From contig CM060911.1 of NCBI GenBank assembly GCA_030737875.1, positions 99,422,599 through 99,486,598 on the forward strand: a stretch of 64,000 nt of DNA, given 5' to 3'. Made by a program: the position numbers and the translations under genes. Every line of letters begins with the position of its first letter. Within the stretch, counting starts at the first letter, position 1. The DNA comes from Allium sativum (taxonomy: Eukaryota > Streptophyta > Magnoliopsida > Asparagales > Amaryllidaceae). Under the pieces are notes generated by a model. The model searched no databases. It saw nothing but the letters and a program-made list of their open reading frames with translations, and was not told where the DNA came from. Of this stretch, positions 36,596 through 49,603 are shown piece by piece.

Positions 36596-38629
36596 TGTAA
36601 CAACCCGAAAATCTGGGCCAGTTTAAAATTTTTGTTTTGGCAATTTTAGCGAATTTTGAATATTTAAAATATATTATTTTAAATAATAACGGCGAGAAAT
36701 TTATTTTGAATGGGATTCGAACGTATATATTATATACGCCATCGTTAGAATATAAATATTTATATATAATTATAAATAGAATTGAAAATGGCGCGGTAGT
36801 TCGATAATTCGATTTCAAACTTCAATTGAATGTACCGGGTGCAAAACAATCCGGATTTTAGTGAAACCAAAAATAATAGGATCTATTTGATGATATCTTT
36901 CCAACGAATCCGAAAAATCAAAATTTCATAACGGGAATCAAAAGATATGTCCAGTTGAAAATTCTGAATAGTCGCTATGGAATTCAGGCCCTTAAAAATA
37001 GCCATTTTGCAAACGACGTCGGATTTTGACGAAACCTCTTTTGTTGGATCCGTGATGTAAAGTTATTGCTAAGTTTCAATTTTCGTAATTTTTCGAATCA
37101 ATATGTGAGCGTGGCAAAGGAAAACGTGTTTGACCAGTTTCAGTTGATTTTAATCGACTGGAAAATGGCCATTTTTCCAACGGTCTCAGAATTCGATGAA
37201 ACTAGTTTTGTTAGGACCGTATCGTCAATACGAAGCTAAAAAATATTTTTCTGGAATTTTTCTATTTAGTATGTGACCCCGGTAAATTGAAATGTGCATT
37301 CAAATTCAATATATAGAGTTATATGTTGATTTTGATGGAAACTGATTGTAACTATCGAATCAGCCTACGATACATATCCCATTGTGTTCAGAATGGGGGT
37401 ATAACGCTAGGGGCGACAGTCGTTGGGCCTCGTATAGAGGTCGTATGAAAAAGTCAACATTTAGGAATTAAAATAAATAAAAAAAAATCATTCTCTCTCC
37501 TTTCCCCTTTATCTCCTCTGCCCCCCCCCCCCCCGTTCATTTCGATTTCAAACAAAAAAAAGAAAAAAAACGAAGCAACCCTCGATGGAGCCGCCTCCAA
37601 CCACCTCCGCGCCATCGCCGGAGGACCCCCACCAAGCTGCCGACGCCCTACTTCTCTCTCGCCATCTCGCGTCTCGTCCTCCCTCTTCTTCCCCAAACCG
37701 ATTTCCCCTAAATCCCCTAGCCTACCTTGGACGCCCTGGCACCACCGCCTCCCCCTCCTGGAACCCTCTCCGACGCCCTCCGCTTCCCCCATCTCCGGCC
37801 TCCGTTCGAGCTTCCTCCCCCCCCCCCCCCCCTCAAAACCCAGACGCGCCCCAAACCCCACCGACCTCCCCGACGCCGCCAAGCACAGCACCAGTCCCCC
37901 CTTTTCCAATTAAATACTGTAAGTTTTTGTATTTTATTTTTATTCGTTTTTATATAATGTAATTGATTTTTTTTTTTTGCATAAATTTAAAATCAGTTTT
38001 TATAAATATTATAGTATTAAAAAAGCAATGATTTTTAAAAATAAAAAGTGAGGATTTTTATATGATAAAATATACGATTTTAAAAACTGAAAATATAGGA
38101 CTTTTATTCATGTAAAAATATAATTTTTAGCATAGGAAAATATGATTTTTATATTTTTAAAGTATTAAAAATATAATCTTTACTATATAGGAGGTGTAAA
38201 AATATGATTTTTGTTTAAGTAGAAAAGTAAAAATATAATTTTTACAAGATAGGAATATTAAAAATAGCATCTTTATATGTGTAGAAAAATATCAAATGTG
38301 ATTTTTATAATGAAATATTTGAAAGGGCGAAATCTTTATATTTAAAAAGGCGAAACCTTTATATATTGAATAGCGGAGTGAAAATGCGATTTTGTAATAT
38401 ATGAAGTGATTATAAAAATATAATTTTTAGCGTGAAGTGAATAAATAAAAATGTGATTTTAATTTTAAAGACATCAAAATATAAAAATGTGTGATTTTTA
38501 TATATGTAGTGACTACGGGCAACGGAGATGACAAAGATGCGATAACGAGGAAGATTTCTATCAAAGAAGAGTCAAGATGATTGGATAGCGATATGTGAGA
38601 ACTTCTCACTCTTTAATTTAATTTTCTAG

Positions 38630-38663
<34 letters not shown>

Positions 38664-41600
38664 TAGGATGCAGACGGTGTTTAGTAGCACCCGACACCCG
38701 TCATCCACAGACCATGGATGGATTGTTTGTTTAATTGTTTGGTTGTGTAGTTGGTTAGAGAATTTGGTTTGAATTGAATTGTTTGGTGGAATGAAATTGA
38801 TTTTATTGATGTGTGAATGGCGTGGGCCTTCACTAGACCGGGGATAAGGCTAGGCCTTGTCCCGTTTCTAGTATCGTGCCGTTATGCCGCCGAAATTTTC
38901 TAAAAATAAGTTAGAAAATAAAAATATCATTTTATTTAAAGAATGAACTGAATAGAAATTCATATGTTAAAATAAAATGTTTTATCGTTAAAAATATAAT
39001 TTTTAACGTGAAGTGAATAAAATAAATTATTCATTTACAAACCGGACGGTTTGTTTATGTACACCTATTTGAAGGACATTGATTGGGTCGATAAATTTTA
39101 CACATCGCCCAACTACACAACTAAAATCTGTGTTTGATTGTTTGAAACCCCACACGGGTGTTGGGATGAAATATGAAGTTCACTCATCCTGATTGATTAA
39201 ATATGTCGATCGATTGATTGACAGGCTGTATAAGCGTTAGATATCTATATTTGATGCTTATACAGTGTAGTGCACTTTGGGTGATGGTTGATTATTTTTC
39301 AATGCTATTATATACATGTGTTGTATGAAAATCCATATAATTAATTTTATATGGTGATTGATTGGGCCTCATTCCAATTTAGAAAATAAAGTATATTATA
39401 AAATAAAGGTTCATGTGTTGACCGTACTCATCCGTTGAGATTAGTCATGTGTTGAACGAAATATTTTGATAATAACAACTATTTTGAAAAAGAAATATTT
39501 GAAATAGAATATTGGAAAATAGAAATATATGAAGCCGTGTTGAATAGATTGACGCCATTTTGACGTGAACGATATTTATATCGATTTTATTCATTTTGAA
39601 ATGAATCGAATAGAAAACGATTTCGAAATGAATTGAATTGAAAACGATTTCGAAATGAATTGAATAGGAAACGAATTTGGTTTGAATAGAAAAAGAATTT
39701 TATTTCAATTGAATATATAACGAATTTGAATCGAATAGAAAACCAATTTGAATTGAATCGAATAGAAAACGACTTTGAAATTAAACGGAATTGAAAACGA
39801 ATTCAAACTGAATTGAAAGCGAATTGAAATGAATTCAAATTGAATTGAAATTTGAATTGAATAGAAATGAATTTTAAAACGAATTTATAAAGAAGAATTC
39901 ATTTGTGCTTTGGATTGAAATGGAAGTTGAAATTGTTTTTGAAACGAATTTAAAACTATCTATATAATTTGTTTTAAATAGAAATCGACGAAATATATAT
40001 TATATATATATAATATAATGGCCTGAATAGAACGCGCCGCGCCGCGGCAGTTCGTGAATTTCGACCATTTATTTCAAACGGACATTACGGGAGATCCGAC
40101 CGTCGGATTCTCCTAAAACCGGAACCGTTGGGATCGTATCGAAAAGAGCTTGCTAACGAATATTAGAAATTTGAAATCTAACGGTTGGATTTGGAGATAC
40201 GTCCAAATCAAATTTGAAAAAGGTCGTTGTAAGTGCAGTTCGATGGCCATTGATGGAAATCGACTGTACGGGCCTTGATAAAATTATTAAAAATAGTAAT
40301 AATTTGTGTAAAATCATAAGAAATGATTTTGAAATGATTTTGAAAGAATTAGGATGAAAAACTCCATATTTGAAAAGATAAAAATAGATTTTTATCGAAA
40401 TGAACTAGTTTTGAACTAGAATTATAATTCTATTTATTTTTAAATAAGTAAATTGAATTCGAAATGCTTTTGAAAATAACCAGAATTTCCAATGATTGCA
40501 TTGGAATGGATTTGAATCGAAATTGTCTTTGGAATATTTCGATGTTGGATTTCGTGATTATACAGATGTTGTTATGGAAATTTGAAAGATATAAATATGT
40601 ATATCGTTATTTCCAATATGATATTTGTTGGTCGTAGAATTTGATATTGAATATAAGCCAGGATATTTTCTATTCAGAGCCTTGTATTTAATATCAAATG
40701 TGATTTGGGTTTGTCGTGAATGGTGTCTTCATTAACATTGTTCTTAAGCCCAGTTGAGAAAAGATTAAATCTTTTTATTTAGATTTAAAAAAAAGTGTAC
40801 CAATTAAATAATATTTAACTGGAATTGAATTGATATTGATTTTTGGGTTTATTGTGGACAGTGTCTTAAATAACACTTGTTCTTTAACCCGATGATTAAT
40901 GGAATGTGATTTTGGGTTTATCGTGAACCGTGTTTTAAATGACACTGATTCTTTAACCCAATTAGCGATTAAAACTAAGTGAAGTTTTAATGAATCTTTA
41001 ATTAGATTGAAATAATCGAGAATGGAGTATCACCAGTTTTACTCCAGGCGATAGTTAAATCTTTAATTAGATTTGAACGTGAAATGGTAATTGAATTTAC
41101 CGATAACACCATGGTGTTAGATATGATGTATTACCAGTTTTACTTCATGGGATGAATAGGTTGGGATTGGGAAATTAAAACAAATGATTACTTCGGTAAG
41201 TTTCGTTAATCCCGACTAGTTGAATCGGAATTCAAAAGGATAGATTAAAGAATAAATATAAAGAATTTATCTTTGATAAAATTAATGAGAACCTTTCCAT
41301 ATGAATGGGAAATTTAGAAACTAACTGTCGGTTAGCTAAGTGGAATGGTTTTCTGGATATTGATCTGATGTTGGTTTCGGCCTTCGGGGTTAATATTTGG
41401 GAAATTATTCTCTTGATTAATTTACGGTTAGTGACTGATAAATTGGAATGAGGCGTATGTTGTGTTTGTGTAACACTTATTTAAAATATACGTGAGTTAT
41501 TCGGAAAGACTGGGTTTATCCCATTCTGAATAACTGATACGACGATAAGTCGAAGATGAAGACTATGGTCGAAGACCGGAGGTCTTCACGTCGTCTGGGT

Positions 41601-43180
41601 GATTACTGATGATCTTGATTGGGCTGTACACCCAAGAAGATGGAAACAATTGGTGATCGTCCAGACGTACTTGGAGATCGATGGATATGCGGGGTACTAG
41701 ATGCCTCCGGTTTCGTTCAGACCCAGAACGGACTTGTAAATGGACTGTGTGTCTGACATTGGATTTTAGTCTGTGTGATTGATCTCCATTAAATATATAT
41801 CTGTTTGGCGGCGGAGAATTTATTCTCTTGCTTAACGCCCTTCTCTGAGACGTACGAGCTCAGGGGTTATATACTGATGGATATCAAACTCATAGAGTGA
41901 ATTGTCTGTGTGGCATGCCTAAGTGGCGAATGATCAAGGCTTCTATTGAAAAGCAAAGTCTTGTGGTTGATGATCGAAGCACGGCCTTTGTGGCATAGCT
42001 TTGTGTAACGTTTACTTCGTGAGTTTCACACCCGGTATGAACCAAAAACGGGAGACGGATCTCAGGGAGGGCATGCGTTTCTTTCTAGTTAGAAGTGGCG
42101 TCAGTGGTTTTACACGCCCTGACGAGTTTGACTTATGTGGTTATTGCTGTTGCGAGGCGCCTCGGTTTGATCGGACGATCCAGGTCCGATGGAGTCATTT
42201 AGTTGGCTCACCTACACCCCATAGGGCGGGGAAACGCATGTTCAGGGTTTAAGTTTAATTCACATCGGTGGACTGGCCCTGACGATCCAAGGGCCCACCT
42301 GAGTCTGGGTCCTGAGGCTCGGGCTAGAGAGTCTCGAATCGGTTGAGGACTATCTTTTGCCTCGGTTCATAGATGGAAACCCAATTTCCAAATATGTGAC
42401 TTTGCGATTTTGATTGTATAACCTATATATGGCGACATAGTGGGATGGGGCGCTTATGCCGCCTATGATTGATACTTATGATTTGAAGTTGTTTTATACA
42501 CTATGCACTTATAATAGTATCAAATGATTTGTTTTTCAACGTATCAAGCATTCTTGGCTATTATAAGGTAAAAACCCTATCCTCCGGCTTGCGTTGCATT
42601 GTGTGATGGGAACTGGGTCTTATAACAGCTTCATTTTCTTTATTTAGCATTGCGCTGTTATTTTATGCACTGGTATTCTTGGGAGGAAACCCGTTCCGTG
42701 TTATACGGCGTGGTCCCTTGATTTACCGAGCTTTATAATAAAGATTTATAACTGTTTTAGTTCTCACACCAGTCACATGACTGACCTGGAGTTTATTGTT
42801 TTAACCTAAACTCTGGGTGCCCTTATTTCGACACGGGCAGCTAGTAGTTTTGATTTTGCAGATTTATATTCACAGGATCCTGGTTTACAGCTGGAATGAT
42901 ATCCGGAAAGCTTTGTATCCGTATATCTCTTCTAGTTGTGTATTGTATTATTTTCCACTGCTATGTATTTAAATGTAATTTAAATCTCTGATATTTTTGT
43001 GTAATGTATATTCACCTATACCCTGTATATTCTTGTAATCTGATGCATTGTTGTAATATGCAATGAAATGTTCTTCCGTCTACGTTCTGATTTGTCGTGT
43101 TCTCAAACGATAGGGCGTTTCGAACGGTCTGGGTCGGTTTAGCGACTGGTTCGGACCGAGCGAAATTCCTTCTCGTCACA
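36596..43180 (+). repeat. Right LTR of element A (6,585 bp), uninterrupted
   Basis: The intact reference copy of the A LTR. It has a 14-base C tract (37521-37534), a GC-rich leader (37580-37910) with a proline-rich open frame of 125 codons, and a donor-like site near 37918. AT-rich arrays, a (TA)n run before 38663, the palindrome 38595-38609 and the hairpin 38700-38722 follow. Next come short GAATTGAA-type repeats (39590-39860) and the conserved 3' third. It ends CGTCACA and is followed by TTCAA at 43181-43185. Confidence 0.94.
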
Positions 43181-43185
43181 TTCAA

Positions 43186-44591
43186 ACCTGTCTCCACCCT
43201 GACAAACTGCATGGCCACTTGCTTGTCTATGTGGCTCCTTTTCCTTCACAAATTGAGCGCATGCGTTAGAGGGTTTATCAATCCTTTATGTTGCCATCCA
43301 TCATGTGGAAATTGTTTTGGCTTATAATTCTTGTCATGGTTGAAACAAAATAAAAAGTGGTGTGAATGAAAGCAAAGACATGTTCAGGTAGAGGGAGAAA
43401 GTGGAGTTGAGGTGCACTTCATTTTGGTATTGTGAACAACATTGTGAAACTATGCGGTGTGTGGATGAGTGCAAATATAAGTGTGTGTATCTTCATGTAT
43501 ACGGGAATGATGGGGGGGTTAGTCTCAGGAGGAAGCAGTTGAACAAGTAGAGTATGTTAGTGCGTTGTTTTCATGGTGTATTTGTGCATGGACTGGATGT
43601 GTAGTTTATGTATTTATATATAAAAAAAGAAGGAGTGGAACACGTGTGCAGGAAGAAGAAGAGGAGGTATTACGTGAATAGGTGCAAGGAGGATTGTGAA
43701 GAAATGAATGTTTTGGGTTTGCGAAGAAGAAGGGTGTGCGTGATGGTAGCGTCATCTATGAAGATTTGTACCTAATCATCCAGGATTTATTCGCAGTTGA
43801 TTCGAAACATTAATGATGAAGAATATTGGAGGCATGAAGGTGAGAACATTAAATTTAAATTAATTTTTTTTAATTAGTAGAAATGGTATATTATAATTAG
43901 TTGATAATTTTAATTAGTTAACATTAGTTGATTTCTTGTGGATATTGATGGTTGTATGCAATGTGTGAATGACGGTCATGTAGTTAGAACACACCAACAC
44001 TAAGCGTTATTGACTGTAATGCTTTTGCGCACAGTTAGTTGGTTATTTTAATTGTTGTTAATTATGATGGATGGATTTTTGCATGTTTATATGGTTGACT
44101 GATTATGGTTCGATCACATACACACCGTAGTTGTGGAGTTATATGGACAATCGGTTTATTTCTCCCTCTTATGACGATTTTGTTATTTGCATATTAAAAT
44201 AAAAATTGTAAGTTCACTTTTGAATTTAGATTTCAAAATTTTTGAAAATCTAAGTTATAAATGATAAAAGGCCTTTGTAAAAGATGGAAACAATTTCAGA
44301 AATATTTTTTGTTAAATTCTAGACTCTTGAAGTTGGAAACAAGTTTGGAAATTTTAATTGTAGTTATATTTGATTCTATGTAAATATTCGACTCCGTTTA
44401 TTATTACAATAGTTTTCTGTAAACCTTGAAATAATTTGGAAAAATGTCTTATTAAGTCTTAACTTGAATTGAAATAGAGCTTTAGAAATATTTTTCGAAC
44501 TATCAATGTAACAAACCGACATTATTCCTGATCCGGATTATCGATACAAATACTATATCAAATAACCAAACACCAGAAATTACTGGATCAT
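43186..44591. other. Unrecognised sequence between elements A and F
   Basis: Continues the sequence left of A. It includes a TATATATAAA-like box near 43614, a purine-rich stretch and an AAG|GTGAGAAC donor-like site near 43838. That layout resembles a promoter with a spliced leader, but no protein is readable. At 44510 a TGTAACAAACCG motif may be an 80-bp stub of another LTR start. Confidence 0.45.
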
Positions 44592-44748
44592 TGTAACGAC
44601 CCGCATTCTACGCATCGTATGATCATATAATATTAATTTCTTTCACATATGAAGTCGTACGGTCATGTAGCTTTTGGAGGCGACTAGTGGGGTCATTTCC
44701 CACGTTCATGATTTTTGCCAGTTTTTAAATGACCGTTTTGCCCCTAAC
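44592..44748 (+). repeat. LTR of element F, first segment
   Basis: Starts TGTAACGACCCGC after ATCAT. It is interrupted at 44748 by solo LTR E (duplication CTAAC at 44744-44748) and resumes at 47721. Confidence 0.7.
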
Positions 44749-45001
44749 TGTAACAACCCGTATTTTCAAATAACCTGTTATAACATTAATCGAGGCAGAA
44801 ATTAATTATAAAATCTGAATCAAGGGAAACGGGCTATGCCATTGCGTTCGTCTCGGAAAAATACGCGAAATAGAGTCCGAGTTTTCGAAAATCGGAGTCC
44901 GTATGACCCAGTTAAGGCCCATTGAAGTTTTCAGAAATTTCCATAGTAAAAACAGATTTAAATTTTAAATTAAAAACAAGGATTAGGGCTAATTGGTGTC
45001 A

Positions 45002-45240
45002 GGCGGGAAAATTCCCGCCAGGACCCCCATGTCGACAGGCATGTCGACAGGGGTCTTAGGGTGTCGACTGCCCTGTCGAGAGCCCTGTCGACACGGGGTG
45101 GCCAGGCAGTTTTGCCTGGCGCACCATTTTGATTTGGGCTTGGTCTTGTGGCTTGGTTCTAGAGAATTCCTAAATCTGACGGACCTAAACTAACCTAGGG
45201 TTAATCCTAGGGCTAAAAACACTCTAATCTTCTATAAATA
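45002..45240 (+). promoter_or_regulatory. Palindrome-rich promoter of solo LTR E
   Basis: GGCGGGAA-AA-TTCCCGCC (45002-45019) is an inverted pair of E2F-like sites. Four GTCGA-centred motifs lie at 45031-45093. GCCAGGCA-GTTT-TGCCTGGC (45101-45120) is a perfect 8-bp inverted repeat. TATAAATA is at 45233-45240. Binding by E2F is inference from the consensus TTTCCCGC. Confidence 0.55.
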
Positions 45241-45627
45241 AGCCCCTAATCCTACCTTAAAACCTCATTATTCACTCTAGCAACCAAACTATGTCAAATT
45301 GAACTCTCAAATGGCCTCCACCTAAGAACCCTAGCCTCCACCCTCTTCAAAAATCATTTCTATGAAGGTTTTGATGTTCATACAAGCATTTCTAAGTTGT
45401 ATGAATGATCATTAGCTTGCATACATCATCAAGTTGCAAGCTTTAATTGCTAAAGCTAGAGTTTTTGGGATTTTTGTTAATTGGAGCTTTGTTTTGGGTT
45501 TTTATATGCTTGCATAAAAGGGCTTCTCAATCTTTATTAGTAGATTTGTGTCTTCATAATATTTGTAAGCCCTCTTACCTTCATTTTAGAAACTCTAAAG
45601 TTAATATGTGATGAAAGTTGGGATATA

Positions 45628-46060
45628 TGCATGTTTAATAAGTTATGCATGCTTATGCGAGTTCACTATGCTATGTTATGCATGTTTAATAAGTTATGCA
45701 TGCTTATGCGAGTTCACTATGCTATGTTATGCATGTTTAATGAGTTGTGCATGCTTATGTGAGTTCACTATCCTATGTTATGCATGTTTAATGAGTTCTG
45801 CATGCTTATGTGAGTTCACTATGCTATGTTACACATGTTTGATAAGTTATGCAAGTTCACTATGCCATGATTTGCAAGTTTAACAAGTTATGCATGTTTA
45901 TGCAAGTTCACTAAGCCATGATTAGCAAGTTTATTGAGTTATGCATGTTTATGCAAGTTCACTATGCCATGATTTGCAAGTTTAACAAGTTATGCATGTT
46001 TATGCAAGTTCACTATGCTAAGTTATGCAAGTCCAACATGTTATGCATGCTTATTATGAT
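45628..46060 (+). repeat. 51-bp tandem repeat in solo LTR E, about 8-9 copies
   Basis: Units contain ATGCATGTTTAATAAGTTAT and GAGTTCACTATGCTATGTT. Early copies are near-identical with period 51; later copies diverge (GCAAGTT variants). The open frame across it is a by-product of the period being a multiple of three. Confidence 0.9.
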
Positions 46061-46191
46061 ATGTAAGATTTATCATGTATGTTGTGCCAAGTTCCCTCTT
46101 TCTATCCTTTATGCGTTATGACGAATATGTAAGCGATAGAATGACGTTGGGGGGTTTTTGGGTAAAACTTAAAATACATGAAAATATAAGA

Positions 46192-46256
46192 TTGGGAATT
46201 TACCTATTAAGTTAGGTCTACCCCTTGGGAATTTACCTATTAAGTTAGGTCTACCC
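46192..46256 (+). repeat. 33-bp direct repeat in solo LTR E
   Basis: TTGGGAATTTACCTATTAAG plus GTTAGGTCTACCC occurs twice in tandem (from 46192 and 46225). Confidence 0.85.
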
Positions 46257-47720
46257 AAGTATTTGTTAAACTTGTAATTATGGCTTGAAAATAAAGTGGA
46301 CATGACACTTAGAAAACATAAGTGTGGCCAACTCGAGGTTGGGTTGAGTTTGTAGCGTAAACCTACCCGGAACCGACCGGCTTAACTAGTTGCTACAAAC
46401 AATAGGACCCAATGTGAGAAGTTGGTCATGTGTACCTTGGACCCGAGGTTAGACTAAGTTGTGGTGTAAAGCTACCCGGACCCGCCCGGCTTAACTAGTA
46501 ACCGCAACAAAGTCTAATGTGAGAGGTTAAGGTACAATTAAATTAATGCCTCATGATTAGGGTTAAGTCATGGCCCACTAATACTTAACCAATTTTGGGG
46601 ATGCGAGGGATTAAATGGGGTTAAGTGGTGAACTGTTGGTTACACTTAACTAATTTAATCCATGATTAGTGAGGGGTTAAACCACACTTAACCCTCTTAG
46701 AAAACCCTAGCAACGTGGTCTGTTCCAGCAGTAATCCCAGTTTGGTATCATTCACAACCCTAGAGGCTAGGCTAGGGCGGGGCACGATTACTGGACTGGT
46801 GTAAGCGACCAAAGCAACGGCTGAGTGGTACAGCGGTGCGGGTCCAGGCGGGCTACGGACGTGCACGTAGTCCGGTGTTGGACAAACTCGAGGCACGGGT
46901 ACCAGTAGGTTTAGACTGTGCATTATTGCTTAGGTGTCTGGGGTTGACACCCGAGGGCTTGATACACCCAAAGGTGGACCCAGCACAGTCTGACTACAAC
47001 CATATGTGGGCCGTATGGACACCAACACTTGACGTGTTAGGTTTATAGGGAGCCGATCGACTAGACCGTTGGGCTGGACCTTGCATTAAGGTCACCTCAT
47101 GCTATTGGGCCAAAGTTTGGGCTGAGGGATCAATACCTGTTATGTTAGTTTGCTAGTACACTGTTGTGCAAAGCTTAATCTTCTTTATGTGATGACACCT
47201 TTATCTATTGCCAGTATATTCATCTCAGTTCCCATCATGATGTTAGCTTTATTAGTTTATAGACTGATCGTAGTAGGGCTTACCAGTCTTTTTGACTGAC
47301 CTGTTTTCTTTCGCTTCTTTTCTTCCGTTCCCCCCCCCCCCCCCCCCAGGTTCTCAGGGAGGGAACAGTGGTGCTTAGCTTGGATCGCTTGCTTGTTCGC
47401 TGGATAGCTCATGTATGTCTGGACATTGAGCTCGCTATGGTTTATCACTTTTATTTTTGGGGATAGCACTATGTATTTCAGTATTTCTGTTTATGTTGTA
47501 CTAGACATATTTATTTTGGCAGATGACTTTATGATGTACTAGACTTGTTTTGAGATGGTTTGAGATATTCCGCTGTTTTATTCTCACTTACTCTGTATTA
47601 CATATATATTTATGTTCCTGTTCTGCCTTGATATATCATTATGCATGCTTACCCAGTTCTAACGCCCCCCAGAAGCTAGTGCCCCCGAAAGAGTGACCCT
47701 AGCGGAGGTGGGGTGTTACA

Positions 47721-49603
47721 CTAACTGATCTTGTTTTGGCCATAACTTTTGATTGGAAAGAAGTTTTGACTTGAAACCACTTCTATTAGATCCGGATGAT
47801 GTTTTACAATTTTGTAGAGTGGTCACATTAGCCAAACGGACTCACCGTTTGGGAGATATGGTTGAAACAAGTTTCAGATGGTGAAAAATTGCTTAACCGG
47901 GCCAAATGAGGTGATTAGCAAATGGGCCCATGACCCATTTCGGGATTAGGGTTATGGGGAGGCTGAAATGAGTTAGGTTTCATTTCATTTCAGTTTTCTA
48001 GCCGCCATCTACCTCCTAAGAAACCTAATAGTGGCCTCCAACCTCTAAAACATCTCGAAATCACTTTCTAATCACGGATTAAGCTTAGCAACATCAAATT
48101 AAGGAGAGAAAACACCAAAGCAAGGTTAGAGCTGCTGTGTTGCATTGGAAACAGCGCCAAACAGAGATTCATTTCAGATTTGGTATTTTATTTGTGGCCA
48201 AGGTGAGTGATTTGCATAGTTCCTCACTAATTATGGTTAATTAAGGGTAATTAGTGATAATTAGTGAATTTATACACTAATAAATTCTGGAAAAATATTC
48301 GTAAATCCCGAAATATTGTTTTAGGCCTTTGTTAGAAATTTGGTTTGATTTGGTTAAGTTTTGCTAATCCTATCATTAGTTTTGCTTAAACACGATTAAG
48401 GGAAGATATGGGATTTAGGCTATGTTTGACCCAATTTACATGCTATGGTTGTTGTTTTGATGTTTATGGTTGATTCTCTATGTTGCTATGACTGTATGTT
48501 ATGTTTTGTGATTGATAAGAACTGTTAGGTTAGTCGAAAACGCCGTCGTATGGCGTAAAACAGTTGCTGGAAAGTCGCAGGAAATATGCAGGGTTTTGAA
48601 CCGGACCGGATCGGAATATTGGGCTCGGATCGGATAGGAGAACCGGGCAAGTGGACTCGATTCGGATTGGAACTTTGCATAAGGGGATTGGTGAGAAGGA
48701 AGGCCATTTGCTTAGAGTTGGAGTTGGGCAGGGGATCGGATCGGAGAGTCCAACAGGGGATCAGATCGGAAGCAAGGACAGGAGATCGGATCGGGCTAGA
48801 GCCAGGGAGCGGGATCGGATCAGAGGACCAGGCTTGGAGCTGTATTTGGAGCGAAGCACCGGATCAGATCGGGACATCTAGGAGGGAGCAACCACCGAAC
48901 TAGGCATAGGGCATCCGAACCGAACCAGAGCTGGAGGACCGAACCGAGGAGGAATGGAGAACTGATCAAGCCATGAGCCAGGACCACCGAACCGAACCGG
49001 ATCGGGACTACCGAACCGAACCAAATGTGTATTTTTACCTCATCGTGACGACTCTTTTGAAGACCAACTCCAATTCGACCAAAACCCGAGATGCAAAGAA
49101 AGTCCAAATAGGAAGTAGAACTCAGGATCTAGAGGGGAACCAACGAGTTGACTTCATGAGTTGGGCTTTGCTGCGGGACGTGTGCAAAGGGGTTGTCGAT
49201 GTCTGTAACTTTGGATCACTTTGTGTAGGGAGTACGTGAATGGATTTAGGGCCACAGTGGCCTAGGTACGACTAGCTGTAAACCAATGAAGTGGGGTCAT
49301 TTGTCAAGGTTTGGTCATGACTCCATGTGGTAAGCTTGGTAGTAGCAGTAGTTGTACAAGTCGAACTCCATCACTACTTCGATGGGTCTAGTGATTGACA
49401 GTGGTGGACATCGTATGCTTTGCGCATTGAGTGAGAGATGTGAGGATGATTGTTATGGTTGATTTGTTTGCCATCATTATGACATGCACACCCCCACCCC
49501 CATTATCTTTAAACCATCTGTTCAATGGCACCGTAGAGTATTGTACGGTATGTAGTGCTAACTCTTTGGTTGCAGGTCCAGGTCCAGGTTCAGGTATGGT
49601 TTA
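47721..49603 (+). repeat. LTR of element F, second segment
   Basis: Resumes after CTAAC (47721-47725). It contains the family block 'TTGAAACCACTTCTATTAGA' (near 47771), a leader rich in CCTAAGAAACC-type sequence, and a strong donor-like AAG|GTGAGTG at 48203. Downstream is a degenerate GGATCGGA-rich tract (48590-49030). It is cut at 49603 by element C; the remainder should lie beyond the window. Confidence 0.65.
48590..49030 (+). repeat. Degenerate GGATCGGA / ACCGAACCG-rich tract
   Basis: Many short variants of GGATCGGA from 48605 to 48870, then ACCGAACCGAACC variants to 49023. ORFs here (up to 105 codons) read as DRIG-type repeats and are not taken as genes. Confidence 0.75.

Larger units (their letters stand above)
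14944..43180 (+). mobile_element. Element A: non-coding retrotransposon with giant LTRs
   Basis: The LTRs start TGTAACAACCCG and end CGTCACA. The left LTR is 6,551 bp once nested element B and its duplication are removed; the right LTR is 6,585 bp. The interior is only 1,038 bp and holds a primer-binding site, conserved stem-loops and a polypurine tract but no ORF of note. Flanking TTCAA duplications confirm both ends. The design resembles LARD-type non-autonomous elements, except that the LTRs are longer and the interior shorter than usual for LARDs (known family feature). LTR copies are highly similar, so insertion is fairly recent but predates B. Confidence 0.93.
44749..47720 (+). mobile_element. 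Solo LTR E (2,972 bp) inserted in LTR F
   Basis: Starts TGTAACAACCCG and ends GGGTGTTACA, flanked by CTAAC at 44744-44748 and 47721-47725. There is no interior, primer-binding site or second LTR, so it is a solo LTR left by recombination between two LTRs. It holds a promoter (TATAAATA at 45233-45240), a 51-bp tandem array, and an acceptor-like (C)18-AGGT at 47330-47351. Its sequence is not close to the A-D LTRs, so it is another Ty3/gypsy family. Confidence 0.9.

Noticed and set aside
37585..37962. Proline-rich 125-codon ORF in the GC-rich leader of LTR A
   Set aside because: C-rich composition gives proline codons in any frame. The left LTR copy is split by B, and the B and D leaders encode unrelated strings. 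Kept as an untranslated leader.
48586..48903. 105-codon ORF with DRIG/GSDRIG repeats
   Set aside because: Follows from the degenerate GGATCGGA tract; both strands and several frames are open.
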